From assembly GCF_002091635.1 (NCBI RefSeq), contig NZ_BDAC01000001.1:515304-579303 (forward strand): a DNA stretch of 64,000 nt, given 5' to 3'. The notes under the pieces were generated by a model that was not told the DNA's origin, made no database searches, and saw nothing but the letters and a program-made list of their open reading frames with translations. Below are positions 46,748 through 56,184 of the stretch, in pieces. Numbering within the stretch: the first letter of the stretch is position 1; each line of letters opens with the position of its first letter. This DNA is from Pseudomonas indica NBRC 103045 (lineage in GTDB: Bacteria; Pseudomonadota; Gammaproteobacteria; Pseudomonadales; Pseudomonadaceae). The translations under genes and the position numbers were made by a program.

Positions 46748-48418
46748 TTAATGGTCCAGGGCCTTGTATTTCTCGCGCAGGTGGTTGCGCATGTACACCG
46801 CGCTGAAATTCAGCAGGGCGATCACTACCACCAGCAGCAGCGCGGTGGCATATACCAGCGGCCGCGCGGCCTCGACGTTGGGGCTCTGGAAGCCGACATC
46901 ATAGATATGGAAGCCCAGGTGCATGATCTTCTGGTCCAGGTGCAGGTACGGATAGTTACCGTCCAGCGGCAGGCTCGGCGCCAGCTTGACCACACCGACC
47001 AGCATCAGCGGCGCCACTTCGCCGGCGGCACGCGCCACGGCGAGGATCAGGCCGGTCATCATCGCCGGGCTGGCCATGGGGATGACCACGTTCCACAGGG
47101 TTTCGATCTTGGTCGCGCCCAGCGCCAGGGAGCCTTCGCGCACCGCACGGGGAATCCGCGCCAGGCCTTCCTCGGTAGCGACGATCACCACCGGCAGGGT
47201 GAGGATGGCCAGAGTCAGCGAGGCCCACATCAGGCCGGGGGTGCCGAAGGTCGGCGCCGGTGCGGCCTCGGGGAAGAACAGCCGGTCCAGCGAGCCGCCC
47301 AGGACATAGACGAAGAAGCCCAGACCGAACACACCGTAGACGATCGACGGCACGCCGGCGAGGTTGTTCACAGCGATTCGGATGACGCGGGTCAGCGGAC
47401 CCTGGCGGGCGTATTCACGCAGGTAGACCGCGGCGATCACGCCGAACGGGGTTACCAGCACGGCCATCAGCAGCACCATCATTACGGTGCCGAAGATCGC
47501 CGGGAAGATGCCGCCTTCGGTGTTCGCCTCGCGCGGGTCGTCACTGACGAACTCCCAGAGCTTGCCGAAGTAGAAGCCGAACTTCTGCAGCATGGACATC
47601 GCGTTCGGGCGGAAGGCACGGACCACCTTGCCCATGTTCAACTCGATCTCACGGCCATCGCTCACCTTCACGGTGACGCTGTCGCGCTGGAACTGCTGGT
47701 GGAGGTCGGAAAGCTGGCTCTCCAGCACCTTGTACTCGGCATCCAGTTCGGCGCGCTCGGCGTCCAGCTCGGCCTGCGCAACGGCGTCCAGGCGTCCTTG
47801 CAGCTCCAGCTTGCGGGTTTTCAGGCGCAGGCGTTCGAGACCGGCGTTGATGCGACCGATGTCCTTTTTCTCCAGGCGCTCGATCTGCGTATGCAGCAGG
47901 TCCACGCGCTCGATGCGCTTCTGGAATTCGTCCCAGGCGCCCTCGCCCTCGGCCACCACTTGGCCGCTTTCCTTGACGTTGACCAGATAGCCGTAGAAGT
48001 TGCCCCACTCGCGGCGCTCGATAGCCATCAGCTCGGCCGGGCGGCGCACATCGCTCAGCCACTCACCGATCACCCAGCTGAAGTCGGCGCCGAAGATTTC
48101 GCGGTTGCCCACCTTGAGCAACTCGCGGGTCATGAATTCGCCGCCTTCCACGTTCACCGGCAGGCCCGTGGCCGCCAGGCGCGCACGCGGCACCTCTTCG
48201 GCCTGGACCACTTCACCGGCCAGGGTCTTCGCCGGCTCGCCGGGAATCTGGTAGGTGCCTTCGATGATGTTGGCCGGCCAGAAGTGGCCAAGGCCGCGCA
48301 CGGCGATCAACGCCAGCAGACCCAAGGTCATGATGATGGCGATCGACACCGCGCCGCCATTCAGCCAGACCCAGGGAGAGCCGCTCTTGAACCAGGTTTT
48401 CAGGGAATCCTTCTTCAC
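46748..48418 (-). CDS. pstA: Phosphate ABC transporter permease PstA, long form
   Basis: 556 residues, much longer than E. coli PstA (about 296). After a first membrane helix (about 16-36) there is a periplasmic region of some 215 residues, including a coiled-coil-like stretch (LLHTQIERLEKKDIGRIN, LQGRLDAVAQAELDAERAEL). The standard permease part follows with five helices and the EAA-type loop RAVREGSLALGATKIETLWN. The long form is usual in pseudomonads. It forms the channel with PstC. Confidence 0.95.
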   Translation of the reverse strand: MKKDSLKTWFKSGSPWVWLNGGAVSIAIIMTLGLLALIAVRGLGHFWPANIIEGTYQIPGEPAKTLAGEVVQAEEVPRARLAATGLPVNVEGGEFMTRELLKVGNREIFGADFSWVIGEWLSDVRRPAELMAIERREWGNFYGYLVNVKESGQVVAEGEGAWDEFQKRIERVDLLHTQIERLEKKDIGRINAGLERLRLKTRKLELQGRLDAVAQAELDAERAELDAEYKVLESQLSDLHQQFQRDSVTVKVSDGREIELNMGKVVRAFRPNAMSMLQKFGFYFGKLWEFVSDDPREANTEGGIFPAIFGTVMMVLLMAVLVTPFGVIAAVYLREYARQGPLTRVIRIAVNNLAGVPSIVYGVFGLGFFVYVLGGSLDRLFFPEAAPAPTFGTPGLMWASLTLAILTLPVVIVATEEGLARIPRAVREGSLALGATKIETLWNVVIPMASPAMMTGLILAVARAAGEVAPLMLVGVVKLAPSLPLDGNYPYLHLDQKIMHLGFHIYDVGFQSPNVEAARPLVYATALLLVVVIALLNFSAVYMRNHLREKYKALDH

Positions 48419-48494
48419 GGATTTTCACCTTTCGAATTCGCTTGCCGCTGGGGATCGGCGCCATCCGCACCAACCCTCTCCCGCCCTTCGGGCA

Positions 48495-48518
48495 CCCTCT
48501 CCCATGAATGGGAGAGGG
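48495..48518. repeat. CCCTCTCCCAT palindrome between pstC and pstA
   Basis: CCCTCTCCCAT (48495-48505) and ATGGGAGAGGG (48508-48518) form a perfect 11-base stem with a 2-base loop. A similar CCCTCTCCC palindrome is at 63808-63833. Confidence 0.7.
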
Positions 48519-48550
48519 CTATCGGATGAGCCCGCTGCGCGGGCCATGTC

Positions 48551-50836
48551 TTATAGAGACGCATACTTGCCGCGCAGCCGCTGACGGATCAGCTCGGCCA
48601 GCGTATTCATCACGAAGGTGAACAGCAGCAGTACCAGCGCGGCGAGGAACAGCACGCGGTAGTGGGTACTGCCCACCTCGGACTCCGGCATTTCCACCGC
48701 CACGTTGGCGGCGAGGGTACGCAGGCCCTCGAAGATGTTCGCTTCCATGATCGGCGTGTTGCCAGTGGCCATCAGCACGATCATGGTCTCGCCGACGGCG
48801 CGACCCATGCCGATCATCAGTGCCGAGAAGATGCCGGGGCTGGCGGTGAGGATCACCACGCGGGTGAGCGTCTGCCAGGGCGTGGCGCCCAGGGCCAGGG
48901 AACCGAAGGTGAGGCTCTTCGGCACACTGAATACGGCATCCTCGGCGATCGAATAGATGTTCGGGATCACCGCGAAGCCCATGGCCAGGCCGACCACCAG
49001 GGCGTTGCGCTGGTCGAAGGGGATGCCCAGGTCGTTGGACAGCCACAGGCGCATGTTGCCGTCGAACAGCCAGTTCTCCACGTGCCCGCTCATGCCCAGG
49101 GCGAACCAGCCGACCGCCAGCACCACCGGGATCAGCAGCGCCGCTTCCCAGCCGTCCGGCACGCGCAGGCGCACCGACTCGGGCAGGCGGCTCCAGACGT
49201 AGCCGGCGAGCAGGATGCCCAATGGCGTCAGCAGCAGCAGGCTGAAGATGCCCGGCAGGTGGTTCTCCACGTACGGCGCCAGGAACAGGCCGGCGAAGAA
49301 GCCGAGGATGACCGTCGGCAGCGCTTCCATCAGCTCGATTACCGGCTTGACCTTGCGGCGCATTGCCGGGGCCATGAAGTAAGCGGTGTAGATCGCCGCG
49401 GCAATCGCCAGAGGGGCCGCCAGCAGCATGGCGTAGAAGGCCGCCTTGAGGGTACCGAAGGCCAGCGGCGAAAGGCTCAGCTTGGGCTCGAAGTCAGAGT
49501 TGGCAGCGGTGGACTGCCAGACGTACTTGGGCTCGTCGTAGCTCTCATACCAGACCTTGCCCCAGAGCGCGCTCCAGGAGATTTCCGGGTGCGGGTTGTC
49601 GACCAGGAAACGCTGCAACTGGCCCTTGGACTCCACCACCAGGCGGTTGGCTCGTGGCGACAGTGCGGCGATGGCGGCGCCTTCGGCGACCGGCTCGGTG
49701 AGCAGGGTGCGGTGCGCGGTGCTATGGAAAATCCCCAGCTTGCCGGCGGTATCCAGGGCGATGAAGCCCTTGCGGCGCTCTTCCGGAACGATCTGGCTGA
49801 TGGCGGCGTTGCCCAACTGGAAGCCTCGGATGTTCTTCAGCTCCGCCTTGCCGTTGGCGTCGCGGACCATGAACCACTGCTGGATGCCGCCCTTGGAGTC
49901 ACCGACCATCAGGGAGATGCCGCCGAGCAGCGCGGACACGCTGGAGACTTCGGCCTGGGGGTCCTGCAGCAGGGTATAGCGGCCGTTCAACACCCGCTTG
50001 CGCAGGTCGAACACGTCAGCGGTGGCGCGACCGTTGAAGACATAGAGCCAGAGCTGGCGCGGGTCGATCAGCAGTTGCTTGATCGGATCGGCGATCTGCG
50101 GGAGAGCGATGCGCTCTTCTTCCAGGTTGACCTCGCCGGTCAGCAGGTTCTCTTCGCGACTCAGGCTGATCAGGTGCACTTCGCTGCCGGTGGAACCCGC
50201 CAGCATCGGGCCGGAACTGCTCTCGCTGATCGCCACGTGATCGAGCGCGTTGCCGTTCGGGTCGAGGACGATTGGCGTTTCGCCGTAGGGGTATTCGATC
50301 TGCGGACTGATGGTCTTCTTGTTGTCCGGGTAGGTGACCTTGTAGATGTGCCGGAACACCAGGGCCTGGCCGTTGGACAGGCCGAGCACGACGCGGTTGC
50401 TGCCGGGGACGTCCTGGCCGACCGAAGCGACCTGCGCGCCTTGCGGGATCGGCAATTCGATGCGATTCAGCGGCGCGGCGCTTTTCACGTCGAAGAACTG
50501 GACCTGGCCGTTGCGGCTGAGGCGCATCGCGACCTGGTTCTGCTCTTCGATGGCCAGCAACAGGGGCTCGCCCGCCTCGGCCAGCCAGGCCGCCGGCTGC
50601 GGCTTGCGCGCCGTCATTTCGGCGCCCTGGAACATGGGCAGGACCACATGGGCCAGATAGAAGAAGATCAGCGTGATGGCCCCGAGCACGGCCAGGCCAC
50701 CGATCGACACGCACCAGCGGGCCAGACGGTCTTTCAGGGCACGGATGCGGCGCTTGCGCTGCAGGGCCGGGGTATTGAAGTCCAGCCGGTGCGAATTCGA
50801 GGAAGCGGTCATGGAAGCGTTAGCCAAGTCATTCAT
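48551..50836 (-). CDS. pstC: Phosphate ABC transporter permease PstC, long form
   Basis: 761 residues from the ATG at 50836; E. coli PstC has about 319. After one membrane helix (about 48-70) there is a periplasmic domain of nearly 350 residues with repeated beta patterns (GSNRVVLGLSNGQALVFRHI, LYVFNGRATADVFDLRKRV) that may be a propeller-like fold. The permease follows, with RKVKPVIELMEALPTVILGF and SLTFGSLALGATPWQTLTRV. It is upstream of pstA. A Pho-box-like sequence ends 23 bases before the start. Confidence 0.94.
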   Translation of the reverse strand: MNDLANASMTASSNSHRLDFNTPALQRKRRIRALKDRLARWCVSIGGLAVLGAITLIFFYLAHVVLPMFQGAEMTARKPQPAAWLAEAGEPLLLAIEEQNQVAMRLSRNGQVQFFDVKSAAPLNRIELPIPQGAQVASVGQDVPGSNRVVLGLSNGQALVFRHIYKVTYPDNKKTISPQIEYPYGETPIVLDPNGNALDHVAISESSSGPMLAGSTGSEVHLISLSREENLLTGEVNLEEERIALPQIADPIKQLLIDPRQLWLYVFNGRATADVFDLRKRVLNGRYTLLQDPQAEVSSVSALLGGISLMVGDSKGGIQQWFMVRDANGKAELKNIRGFQLGNAAISQIVPEERRKGFIALDTAGKLGIFHSTAHRTLLTEPVAEGAAIAALSPRANRLVVESKGQLQRFLVDNPHPEISWSALWGKVWYESYDEPKYVWQSTAANSDFEPKLSLSPLAFGTLKAAFYAMLLAAPLAIAAAIYTAYFMAPAMRRKVKPVIELMEALPTVILGFFAGLFLAPYVENHLPGIFSLLLLTPLGILLAGYVWSRLPESVRLRVPDGWEAALLIPVVLAVGWFALGMSGHVENWLFDGNMRLWLSNDLGIPFDQRNALVVGLAMGFAVIPNIYSIAEDAVFSVPKSLTFGSLALGATPWQTLTRVVILTASPGIFSALMIGMGRAVGETMIVLMATGNTPIMEANIFEGLRTLAANVAVEMPESEVGSTHYRVLFLAALVLLLFTFVMNTLAELIRQRLRGKYASL

Positions 50837-50858
50837 GCGCACACCCTAGCGGCCATGT

Positions 50859-50876
50859 GTGACAGAAAAGTTACAG
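50859..50876 (-). promoter_or_regulatory. Pho box upstream of pstC
   Basis: Minus-strand CTGTAAC-TTTT-CTGTCAC. It is so close to pstC that a promoter with the usual geometry (-10 about 11 bases downstream, here TAGGGT) would give an almost leaderless transcript. It could give pstCAB-phoU a promoter of their own. Confidence 0.6.
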
Positions 50877-50887
50877 CGTGGTGACGC

Positions 50888-50927
50888 AGCGTAGCCCGCC
50901 CATCGAAAACGAGAGGCGGGCTACGCT
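50888..50927 (-). terminator. Hairpin between pstS and pstC
   Basis: AGCGTAGCCCGCC (50888-50900) pairs perfectly with GGCGGGCTACGCT (50915-50927), extended by GACGC/GCGTC arms with a bulge. It lies 50 bases past the pstS stop. No T run follows, so partial termination or 3'-end protection is likely, raising PstS above PstCAB. Confidence 0.65.
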
Positions 50928-50976
50928 GTGGCGTCAGGCTTGCGCCCGCGGCGTCCTTGCCGCAGCCATTACCGGA

Positions 50977-51945
50977 TCAGAGACCCAGTTCCTTCATGGT
51001 CTTGTCGATCACTTTCTTCGGCAGCGGGATGTAGCCATCCTTCACCACCACTTCCTGGCCTTGCTTGGACAGGACCAGCTTGACGAACTCGGCGTCCAGC
51101 GGGCTCAGCGGCTTGTTCGGCGCCTTGTTGACGTAGACGTAGAAGAAGCGGGCCAGCGGGAACTTGCCAGCCAGAGCGTTCTCTTCGTTGGCTTCGAAGG
51201 CTTCGCCGCCTTTCTTCGACAGCGGTACGGCGCGGACGCTGGAGGTCTTGTAGCCGATGCCCGAGTAGCCGATGGCGTTCAGGGTGCTGGAGATGGACTG
51301 CACCACGGAAGCCGAACCCGGCTGCTCGTTGACGTTGGACTTGTAGTCACCCTTGCACAGGGCTTCTTCCTTGAAGTAGCCGTAGGTGCCGGATACCGAG
51401 TTACGACCGAACAGCTGGATCGGCTTGCTCGCCCACTCGCCGGTCAGGCCCAGGTCGCCCCAGGTCTTGATGTCCTTCTCGCCACCGCACAGGCGGGTGC
51501 TGGAGAAGATGGCGTCGACCTGGGCGATATCCAGGGACTTGATCGGGTTGTCCTTGTGCACGAACACGGCCAGGGCGTCGATGGCCACCGGGATGGCGGT
51601 CGGCTTGTAGCCATACTTCTCTTCGAAGGCCTGCAGCTCGTTGTCCTTCATGGCGCGGCTCATCGGGCCGAGGTTGGCGGTGCCTTCGGTCAGGGCCGGC
51701 GGCGCGGTGGAGGAACCGGCAGCCTGAATCTGGATGTTGACGTTCGGGTAGTTACGCTTGAACTCTTCGGCCCAGAGCGTCATCAGGTTGGCCAGGGAGT
51801 CGGAGCCGACGCTGGACAGGTTACCGGAAACGCCGGAAGTCTTTTCGTAGTTCGGCAGGGCCGGATCGACAGAGGCGATCGCGGTTGCGGCACTCACGCC
51901 AGCGGCGACGAAAGTCAGGGCCGCCATCAAACGCTTCAGTTTCAT
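50977..51945 (-). CDS. pstS: Phosphate-binding protein PstS
   Basis: 322 residues with a signal peptide cleaved near [15 protein letters not shown]. Phosphate-binding motifs are recognisable ([54 protein letters not shown]). It captures inorganic phosphate in the periplasm for PstCAB. It is the first gene of the pst operon, behind a Pho box. Confidence 0.96.
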   Translation of the reverse strand: MKLKRLMAALTFVAAGVSAATAIASVDPALPNYEKTSGVSGNLSSVGSDSLANLMTLWAEEFKRNYPNVNIQIQAAGSSTAPPALTEGTANLGPMSRAMKDNELQAFEEKYGYKPTAIPVAIDALAVFVHKDNPIKSLDIAQVDAIFSSTRLCGGEKDIKTWGDLGLTGEWASKPIQLFGRNSVSGTYGYFKEEALCKGDYKSNVNEQPGSASVVQSISSTLNAIGYSGIGYKTSSVRAVPLSKKGGEAFEANEENALAGKFPLARFFYVYVNKAPNKPLSPLDAEFVKLVLSKQGQEVVVKDGYIPLPKKVIDKTMKELGL

Positions 51946-52013
51946 GCCATGCTCCTAGCAAGGATTGTGATTGGTTGGCGCCGGCCAGTATCGGGAGGCC
52001 GTGTGACTACTCT

Positions 52014-52031
52014 ATGAACTCAATGTGACAA
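52014..52031 (-). promoter_or_regulatory. Pho box of pstS
   Basis: Minus-strand TTGTCAC-ATTG-AGTTCAT, two direct half-sites with 4-base spacing, about 70 bases upstream of pstS. Confidence 0.7.
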
Positions 52032-52198
52032 TTGCGTGACGTGCGAACGACGCCCTTTCCGCTGGGGGTGCGGCAACATATCCTGACGTTTTCGACGGCG
52101 TCGCAGTCGTCGGCCGACCCACCAGTCGGTATAATCGCCGGCCCGCCACCACGCGGGTTCTGCGCACAGAACAACAACCGCGCCGCGAGCCTCCGACC

Positions 52199-52603
52199 AT
52201 GAACGATTTAGAACAGGAAGACCCGATCCCCCAAGGCGATCTGGCCTTGCAGATCACCGCACTGCCGCGTGAAACCAACGGTTTCGGCGACATCTACGGT
52301 GGCTGGCTGGTATCCCAGATGGACCTGGCCGGCACCGCCATGGCCAGCAAGGTGGCCGGCGGCCGCGTCGCCACGGTGGCCATCGACCGCATGGCATTCC
52401 TGGTCCCGGTGGCGGTGGGGGCGCAATTGTCCTTCTACACCCAGACCCTGGAGATCGGCCGCAGCTCGATCCAGATGCTGGTCGAGGTATGGAGCGACGA
52501 CCCGCTCTCCAGTGAATGGCGCAAGGTCACCGAGGCGGTGTTCGTCTTCGTCGCCATCGATGGCAGCGGTCGTACCCGCCCGGTTCCGCCACGGCGCAGC
52601 TGA
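52199..52603 (+). CDS. Acyl-CoA thioesterase, YciA-type hotdog fold
   Basis: 134 residues with the hotdog signature: MPxDTN-like LPRETNGFGDIYGGWLVSQMD (trimmed here to its conserved N, G and D residues), GGRVATVAIDRMAFLVPV and a C-terminal VFVFVAIDGSGRTRPVP. Enzymes of this family hydrolyse short to medium acyl-CoA thioesters in the cytosol. It is divergent from pstS and probably a single gene. Confidence 0.9.
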   Translation: MNDLEQEDPIPQGDLALQITALPRETNGFGDIYGGWLVSQMDLAGTAMASKVAGGRVATVAIDRMAFLVPVAVGAQLSFYTQTLEIGRSSIQMLVEVWSDDPLSSEWRKVTEAVFVFVAIDGSGRTRPVPPRRS

Positions 52604-52777
52604 GTCTGCGGGAACGCATCGCACCAGACCGGCTTTGTAGGAGCGATTTATTCGCCCGGCGAGGATAGGCAGGGCGAACCGCCGCGTACGAATTCATCCT
52701 CGCCCCGCCGCACTATCCCCGAATCGCAGAAAGCAGAACGCCGGCTCACGCCGGCGTTCTCGTTCAACGGCGGGACA

Positions 52778-53875
52778 TCAGCTGCGGCGGATGTTGTAGA
52801 TATCCCGTTCGTTGACTTCCGCGTAGTCGGACAGGCGCTGGAGATAGGCCTTCTGCTGTTCCCAGACCTTGGTCGCCACCGGGTCGGCGGCGGCAGTGGC
52901 ATCCACCACCTCGGCCGCGACTTCGCGCAGCTTGGCCAGCACCTCGTCGGGCAGGCGGCGCACATCCACGCCTTCCTTCTTCAGCGTTTCCATCGCTTCC
53001 ATGTTGCGCGCGTTGTAGTCATCCAGCATGTCGCCGTTGACGTCGCGGGCGGCCGCGCGAACGATGGCCTGCAGGTCAGCCGGCAGGGTTTCCCAGGCCT
53101 TGATGTTGACGTCCAGTTCGAAGGTGACGTTCGGCTCCTGCCAGCCCGGGGTGTAGTAGTACTTGGCAGCCTTGTGCAGGCCCAGGGCCAGGTCGTTGTA
53201 CGGGCCGATCCACTCGGTGGCGTCGATGGCGCCGGTCTGCAGGGCAGTGAAGATCTCGCCGGCCGGCATGTTGACCACGGTACCGCCCATGCGGGTCAGC
53301 ACTTCGCCGCCCAGTCCCGGGGTACGCATCTTCAGGCCCTTGAAGTCGTCGACCGAGTTGATTTCCTTGTTGAACCAGCCGGCGGTCTGCACGCCGGTGG
53401 CGCCACAGGCCATGGGCAGCACGCCGAACGGCTTGTACACCTCTTCCCACAGCTGGATGCCGCCGCCCTTGTGCAGCCAGGCGTTCATTTCCTGGGCATT
53501 CGGGCCGAACGGCAGGGCACAGAAGAACTGCGCGGCCGGGACCTTGCCTTTCCAGTAATAGGGAGCGCCGTGCCCCATCTCGGCGGTGCCGCGGGAAACC
53601 GCGTCGAAGACTTCCAGCGCCGGGACCAGTTCGCCAGCCGCGTAGACCTTGATCTTCAGGCGGCCGTTGCTCATTTCCTCGACCAGCTTGGCGAAGCGTT
53701 CGGCCCCCACGCCGACACCGGGGAAGTTCTTCGGCCAGGAAGTGACCATCTTCCAGTTGAAGGTCTGACCAGTGCTTTGCTGTTCGCATGCGGTCTCGGT
53801 CTGCTTTTGGCAACCGGCCAGCGCAGTGGCGGCCAGACCGACCCCGGCGGCGGTGAGTATGTCGCGACGTTTCAT
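52778..53875 (-). CDS. TRAP transporter solute-binding protein, alpha-keto-acid (TakP-like) type
   Basis: 365 residues. The N-terminus has twin arginines (MKRRDIL) and a lipobox (TALAGCQ, Cys22), so it may be a Tat-exported lipoprotein. The mature part follows DctP-family order and shares motifs with TakP of Rhodobacter as I recall it: SWPKNFPGVG, YAAGELVPALEVFDAV, GATGVQTAGWF and DATEWIGPYND. These suggest 2-oxo acids or lactate as ligand. It is transcribed divergently from its membrane subunits. The leader CTACAACAACAAGGAG joins a CA tract to the ribosome-binding site. Confidence 0.9.
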   Translation of the reverse strand: MKRRDILTAAGVGLAATALAGCQKQTETACEQQSTGQTFNWKMVTSWPKNFPGVGVGAERFAKLVEEMSNGRLKIKVYAAGELVPALEVFDAVSRGTAEMGHGAPYYWKGKVPAAQFFCALPFGPNAQEMNAWLHKGGGIQLWEEVYKPFGVLPMACGATGVQTAGWFNKEINSVDDFKGLKMRTPGLGGEVLTRMGGTVVNMPAGEIFTALQTGAIDATEWIGPYNDLALGLHKAAKYYYTPGWQEPNVTFELDVNIKAWETLPADLQAIVRAAARDVNGDMLDDYNARNMEAMETLKKEGVDVRRLPDEVLAKLREVAAEVVDATAAADPVATKVWEQQKAYLQRLSDYAEVNERDIYNIRRS

Positions 53876-54222
53876 GCAGTACTCCTTGTTGTTGTAGTGG
53901 TCTGACCAACGGGATCGCCGATGGACAAACGTGGCATTGCTAGCATACGGGGGACGTGACTCTCAAGCGTAGCCGGTACGACTAAAGTTGCAGCGGCATT
54001 GCTGCGATCACTTCGCCATGCCTAGAATCCCGCGCCGGCCGCGCGAAGAACCTTACTCGCAATGGCGGGCCGAGTCGCGCAGACAGACAGGAAAATACGT
54101 GCCATCGCTCAGTACGCGTGCTGCGGACATGGCATTTTGGCGCCGCTGGATGCGGTATTACACCGTGGCGGCCCCACAAAGGCCGTCGTGTCCCCTTATC
54201 CATAAGAAAAAAAGGGCCCCCG
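53876..54222. other. Divergent promoter region of the TRAP genes
   Basis: 347 bases between the binding-protein gene and the permease genes, with no supported gene. It should contain the promoters of both. I see no clear sigma-54 or operator motif apart from the CA tract next to the binding-protein start. Confidence 0.5.
53886..53897 (-). promoter_or_regulatory. Hfq/Crc-type CA tract joined to the TRAP binding-protein RBS
   Basis: Minus-strand CTACAACAACAA runs directly into GGAGT, the ribosome-binding site. Hfq-Crc binding would block initiation. Confidence 0.6.
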
Positions 54223-54768
54223 ATGTCCGATAAAGTCCCTCCCTTGCTCCGCGTCGCGCACGGGCTCGATGCGCTCAACTCCCTATTCGGCCGAGGCTGC
54301 GCCTGGCTGACCCTGTTCCTGGTCCTGGGCACGGCGGTAGTCGTGGTGCTGCGCTACGGCTTCGGCATCGGCGCGACCGCCCTCCAGGAAGCGGTGCTCT
54401 ATGCCCATGCCCTGGTGTTCATGGGTGCCGCCGCCTGGACGCTGCAACGCGGCGCCCACGTGCGGGTGGACATCTTCTACCAGAAGTTTTCCGGACGCCG
54501 CCAGGCGCTGGTGGAGATCGTCGGCAACCTGCTGTTCCTGATCCCGGTGTGCCTGTTCCTCGGCTGGAACAGCTGGGACTATGTGACCACCTCCTGGGCG
54601 ACCGCCGAGAAGTCCAACGAGGCCGGCGGTCTCGCCTTCGTCTACCTGCAGAAGAGCATCATCCTGGTTCTGGTCGTCAGCCTGCTGCTGCAGAGTGTGG
54701 CCGAGCTGATCAAGGCCGGCTACCTGCTTACCGGCCGCCAGCCCGTCACGGAGGTGAAGCATGGCTGA
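54223..54768 (+). CDS. TRAP transporter small permease (DctQ)
   Basis: 181 residues with four membrane helices (LFLVLGTAVVVVLRYGFG first) and the DctQ signature around ALVFMGAAAWTLQRGAHVRV. It forms the membrane complex with the large permease. The ATG at 54223, preceded by AAGGG, starts the conserved part; 35 upstream codons are not supported. It overlaps the large permease gene by 8 bases. Confidence 0.93.
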   Translation: MSDKVPPLLRVAHGLDALNSLFGRGCAWLTLFLVLGTAVVVVLRYGFGIGATALQEAVLYAHALVFMGAAAWTLQRGAHVRVDIFYQKFSGRRQALVEIVGNLLFLIPVCLFLGWNSWDYVTTSWATAEKSNEAGGLAFVYLQKSIILVLVVSLLLQSVAELIKAGYLLTGRQPVTEVKHG

Positions 54769-56137
54769 GTTGATGGCGATCCTGCTGTTCGTCAGCATCT
54801 GCGTCGCGCTGATGGCGGGCTACCCGGTAGCCTTCACCCTCGGCGGCATGGCCCTGGCCTTCGCCGGCATCGGCGTCCTCACCGGCACCTTCGACGCCGG
54901 CTTCCTGCATGCCCTGCCGAACCGCCTGTTCGGCATCATGAACAACCAGACCATGCTGGCCGTGCCGCTGTTCGTGTTCATGGGGGTGATGCTGGAGAAA
55001 TCACGGGTCGCGGAAGACCTGCTGGAATCCATGTCGCGGCTGTTCGGCACCCTGCGCGGCGGCCTGGCGATTTCCGTCTGCGTGGTCGGCGCATTGCTCG
55101 CCGCCAGCACCGGCATCGTCGGCGCCACCGTGGTGACCATGGGTCTGCTGGCGCTACCGACCATGCTGCGCCGCGGCTACGACCCGGCGGTGGCCACCGG
55201 TACCCTGGCGGCCACCGGCACCCTGGGCCAGATCATCCCGCCGTCGATCATCCTGGTCCTGCTAGGCGACGTGATGTCCAGCGCCTACCAGCAGGCCCAG
55301 CTGAAGATGGGTATCTACTCGCCGAAGACCGTTTCCGTGGGCGACCTGTTCGTCGGCGCGCTGATTCCCGGCCTGGTGCTGGTCGGCCTGTACATCCTCT
55401 ATCTGATCTTCGTCGCCGTGACCCAGCCGAAGAAGCTGCCGGCCCTGCCCCAGGAAGAACTCGGCCCGATCGAATGGGGCAAGCTGTTCAGCGCCCTGAT
55501 GCCGCCGCTGATCCTGATCGCCGCCGTGCTCGGCTCGATCCTCGCCGGCTACGCCACGCCCACCGAGGCAGCGGCGCTCGGCGCCCTCGGCGCGATGCTG
55601 CTGGCGCTGCTCAAGCGCAAACTGAGCTTCACCCAGCTCCGCGAAGTCGCCTACGGCACCACCGAAATCACCTCGATGGTGTTCCTGATCCTGATCGGCG
55701 CCTCGCTGTTCTCCCTGGTGTTCCGTGGTTTCGGCGGCGAAGTGCTGATCGAGGACGTATTCGAGCAACTGCCCGGCGGCGTGTTCGGCGCCTTCTTCGT
55801 GGTGATGCTGGTGATCTTCCTGCTCGGCTTCATCCTCGACTTCATCGAGATCACCTTCGTCGTCGTACCCATCGTCGGCCCGGTGCTGTTGGCCATGGGC
55901 CTGGACCCGGTATGGCTCGGCGTGATGATCGCGCTGAACCTGCAGACCTCGTTCCTCACGCCGCCCTTCGGCTTCTCGCTGTTCTACCTGCGCGGGGTCA
56001 CGCCGAGTTCGGTGCCGACCAGCACCATGTACAAGGGCGTGGTGCCGTTCATCCTGATCCAGCTCGGCATGCTGGTGATCGCCTATCTCTGGCCGTCGAT
56101 CATCACCTGGCTACCGAGCGTGGTGTACGCCAAGTGA
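54761..56137 (+). CDS. TRAP transporter large permease (DctM)
   Basis: 458 residues, about 12 membrane segments, with DctM family motifs (AGYPVAFTLGGMALAFAG, LPNRLFGIMNNQTMLAVPLF, TLGQIIPPSIILVLLGD). It carries out sodium-driven solute import with the small permease and the periplasmic binding protein. A strong bidirectional terminator follows. Confidence 0.95.
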   Translation: MAELMAILLFVSICVALMAGYPVAFTLGGMALAFAGIGVLTGTFDAGFLHALPNRLFGIMNNQTMLAVPLFVFMGVMLEKSRVAEDLLESMSRLFGTLRGGLAISVCVVGALLAASTGIVGATVVTMGLLALPTMLRRGYDPAVATGTLAATGTLGQIIPPSIILVLLGDVMSSAYQQAQLKMGIYSPKTVSVGDLFVGALIPGLVLVGLYILYLIFVAVTQPKKLPALPQEELGPIEWGKLFSALMPPLILIAAVLGSILAGYATPTEAAALGALGAMLLALLKRKLSFTQLREVAYGTTEITSMVFLILIGASLFSLVFRGFGGEVLIEDVFEQLPGGVFGAFFVVMLVIFLLGFILDFIEITFVVVPIVGPVLLAMGLDPVWLGVMIALNLQTSFLTPPFGFSLFYLRGVTPSSVPTSTMYKGVVPFILIQLGMLVIAYLWPSIITWLPSVVYAK

Positions 56138-56141
56138 CATA

Positions 56142-56168
56142 AGAAAAGGGCCGCTCAGCGGCCCTTTT
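56142..56168. terminator. Bidirectional terminator between dctM and gspB
   Basis: GAAAAGGGCCGC-TCA-GCGGCCCTTTTC, a perfect 12-base stem with A and T runs on either side. It serves the TRAP operon on the plus strand and the convergent gspB gene on the minus strand. Confidence 0.88.
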
Positions 56169-56184
56169 CATTTCTGCCCGCCCC

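Noticed and set aside
46715..50884. Long open frames opposite pstA and pstC
   Set aside because: Same explanation: antisense shadows of the real permease genes, His/Gln-rich products without domains.
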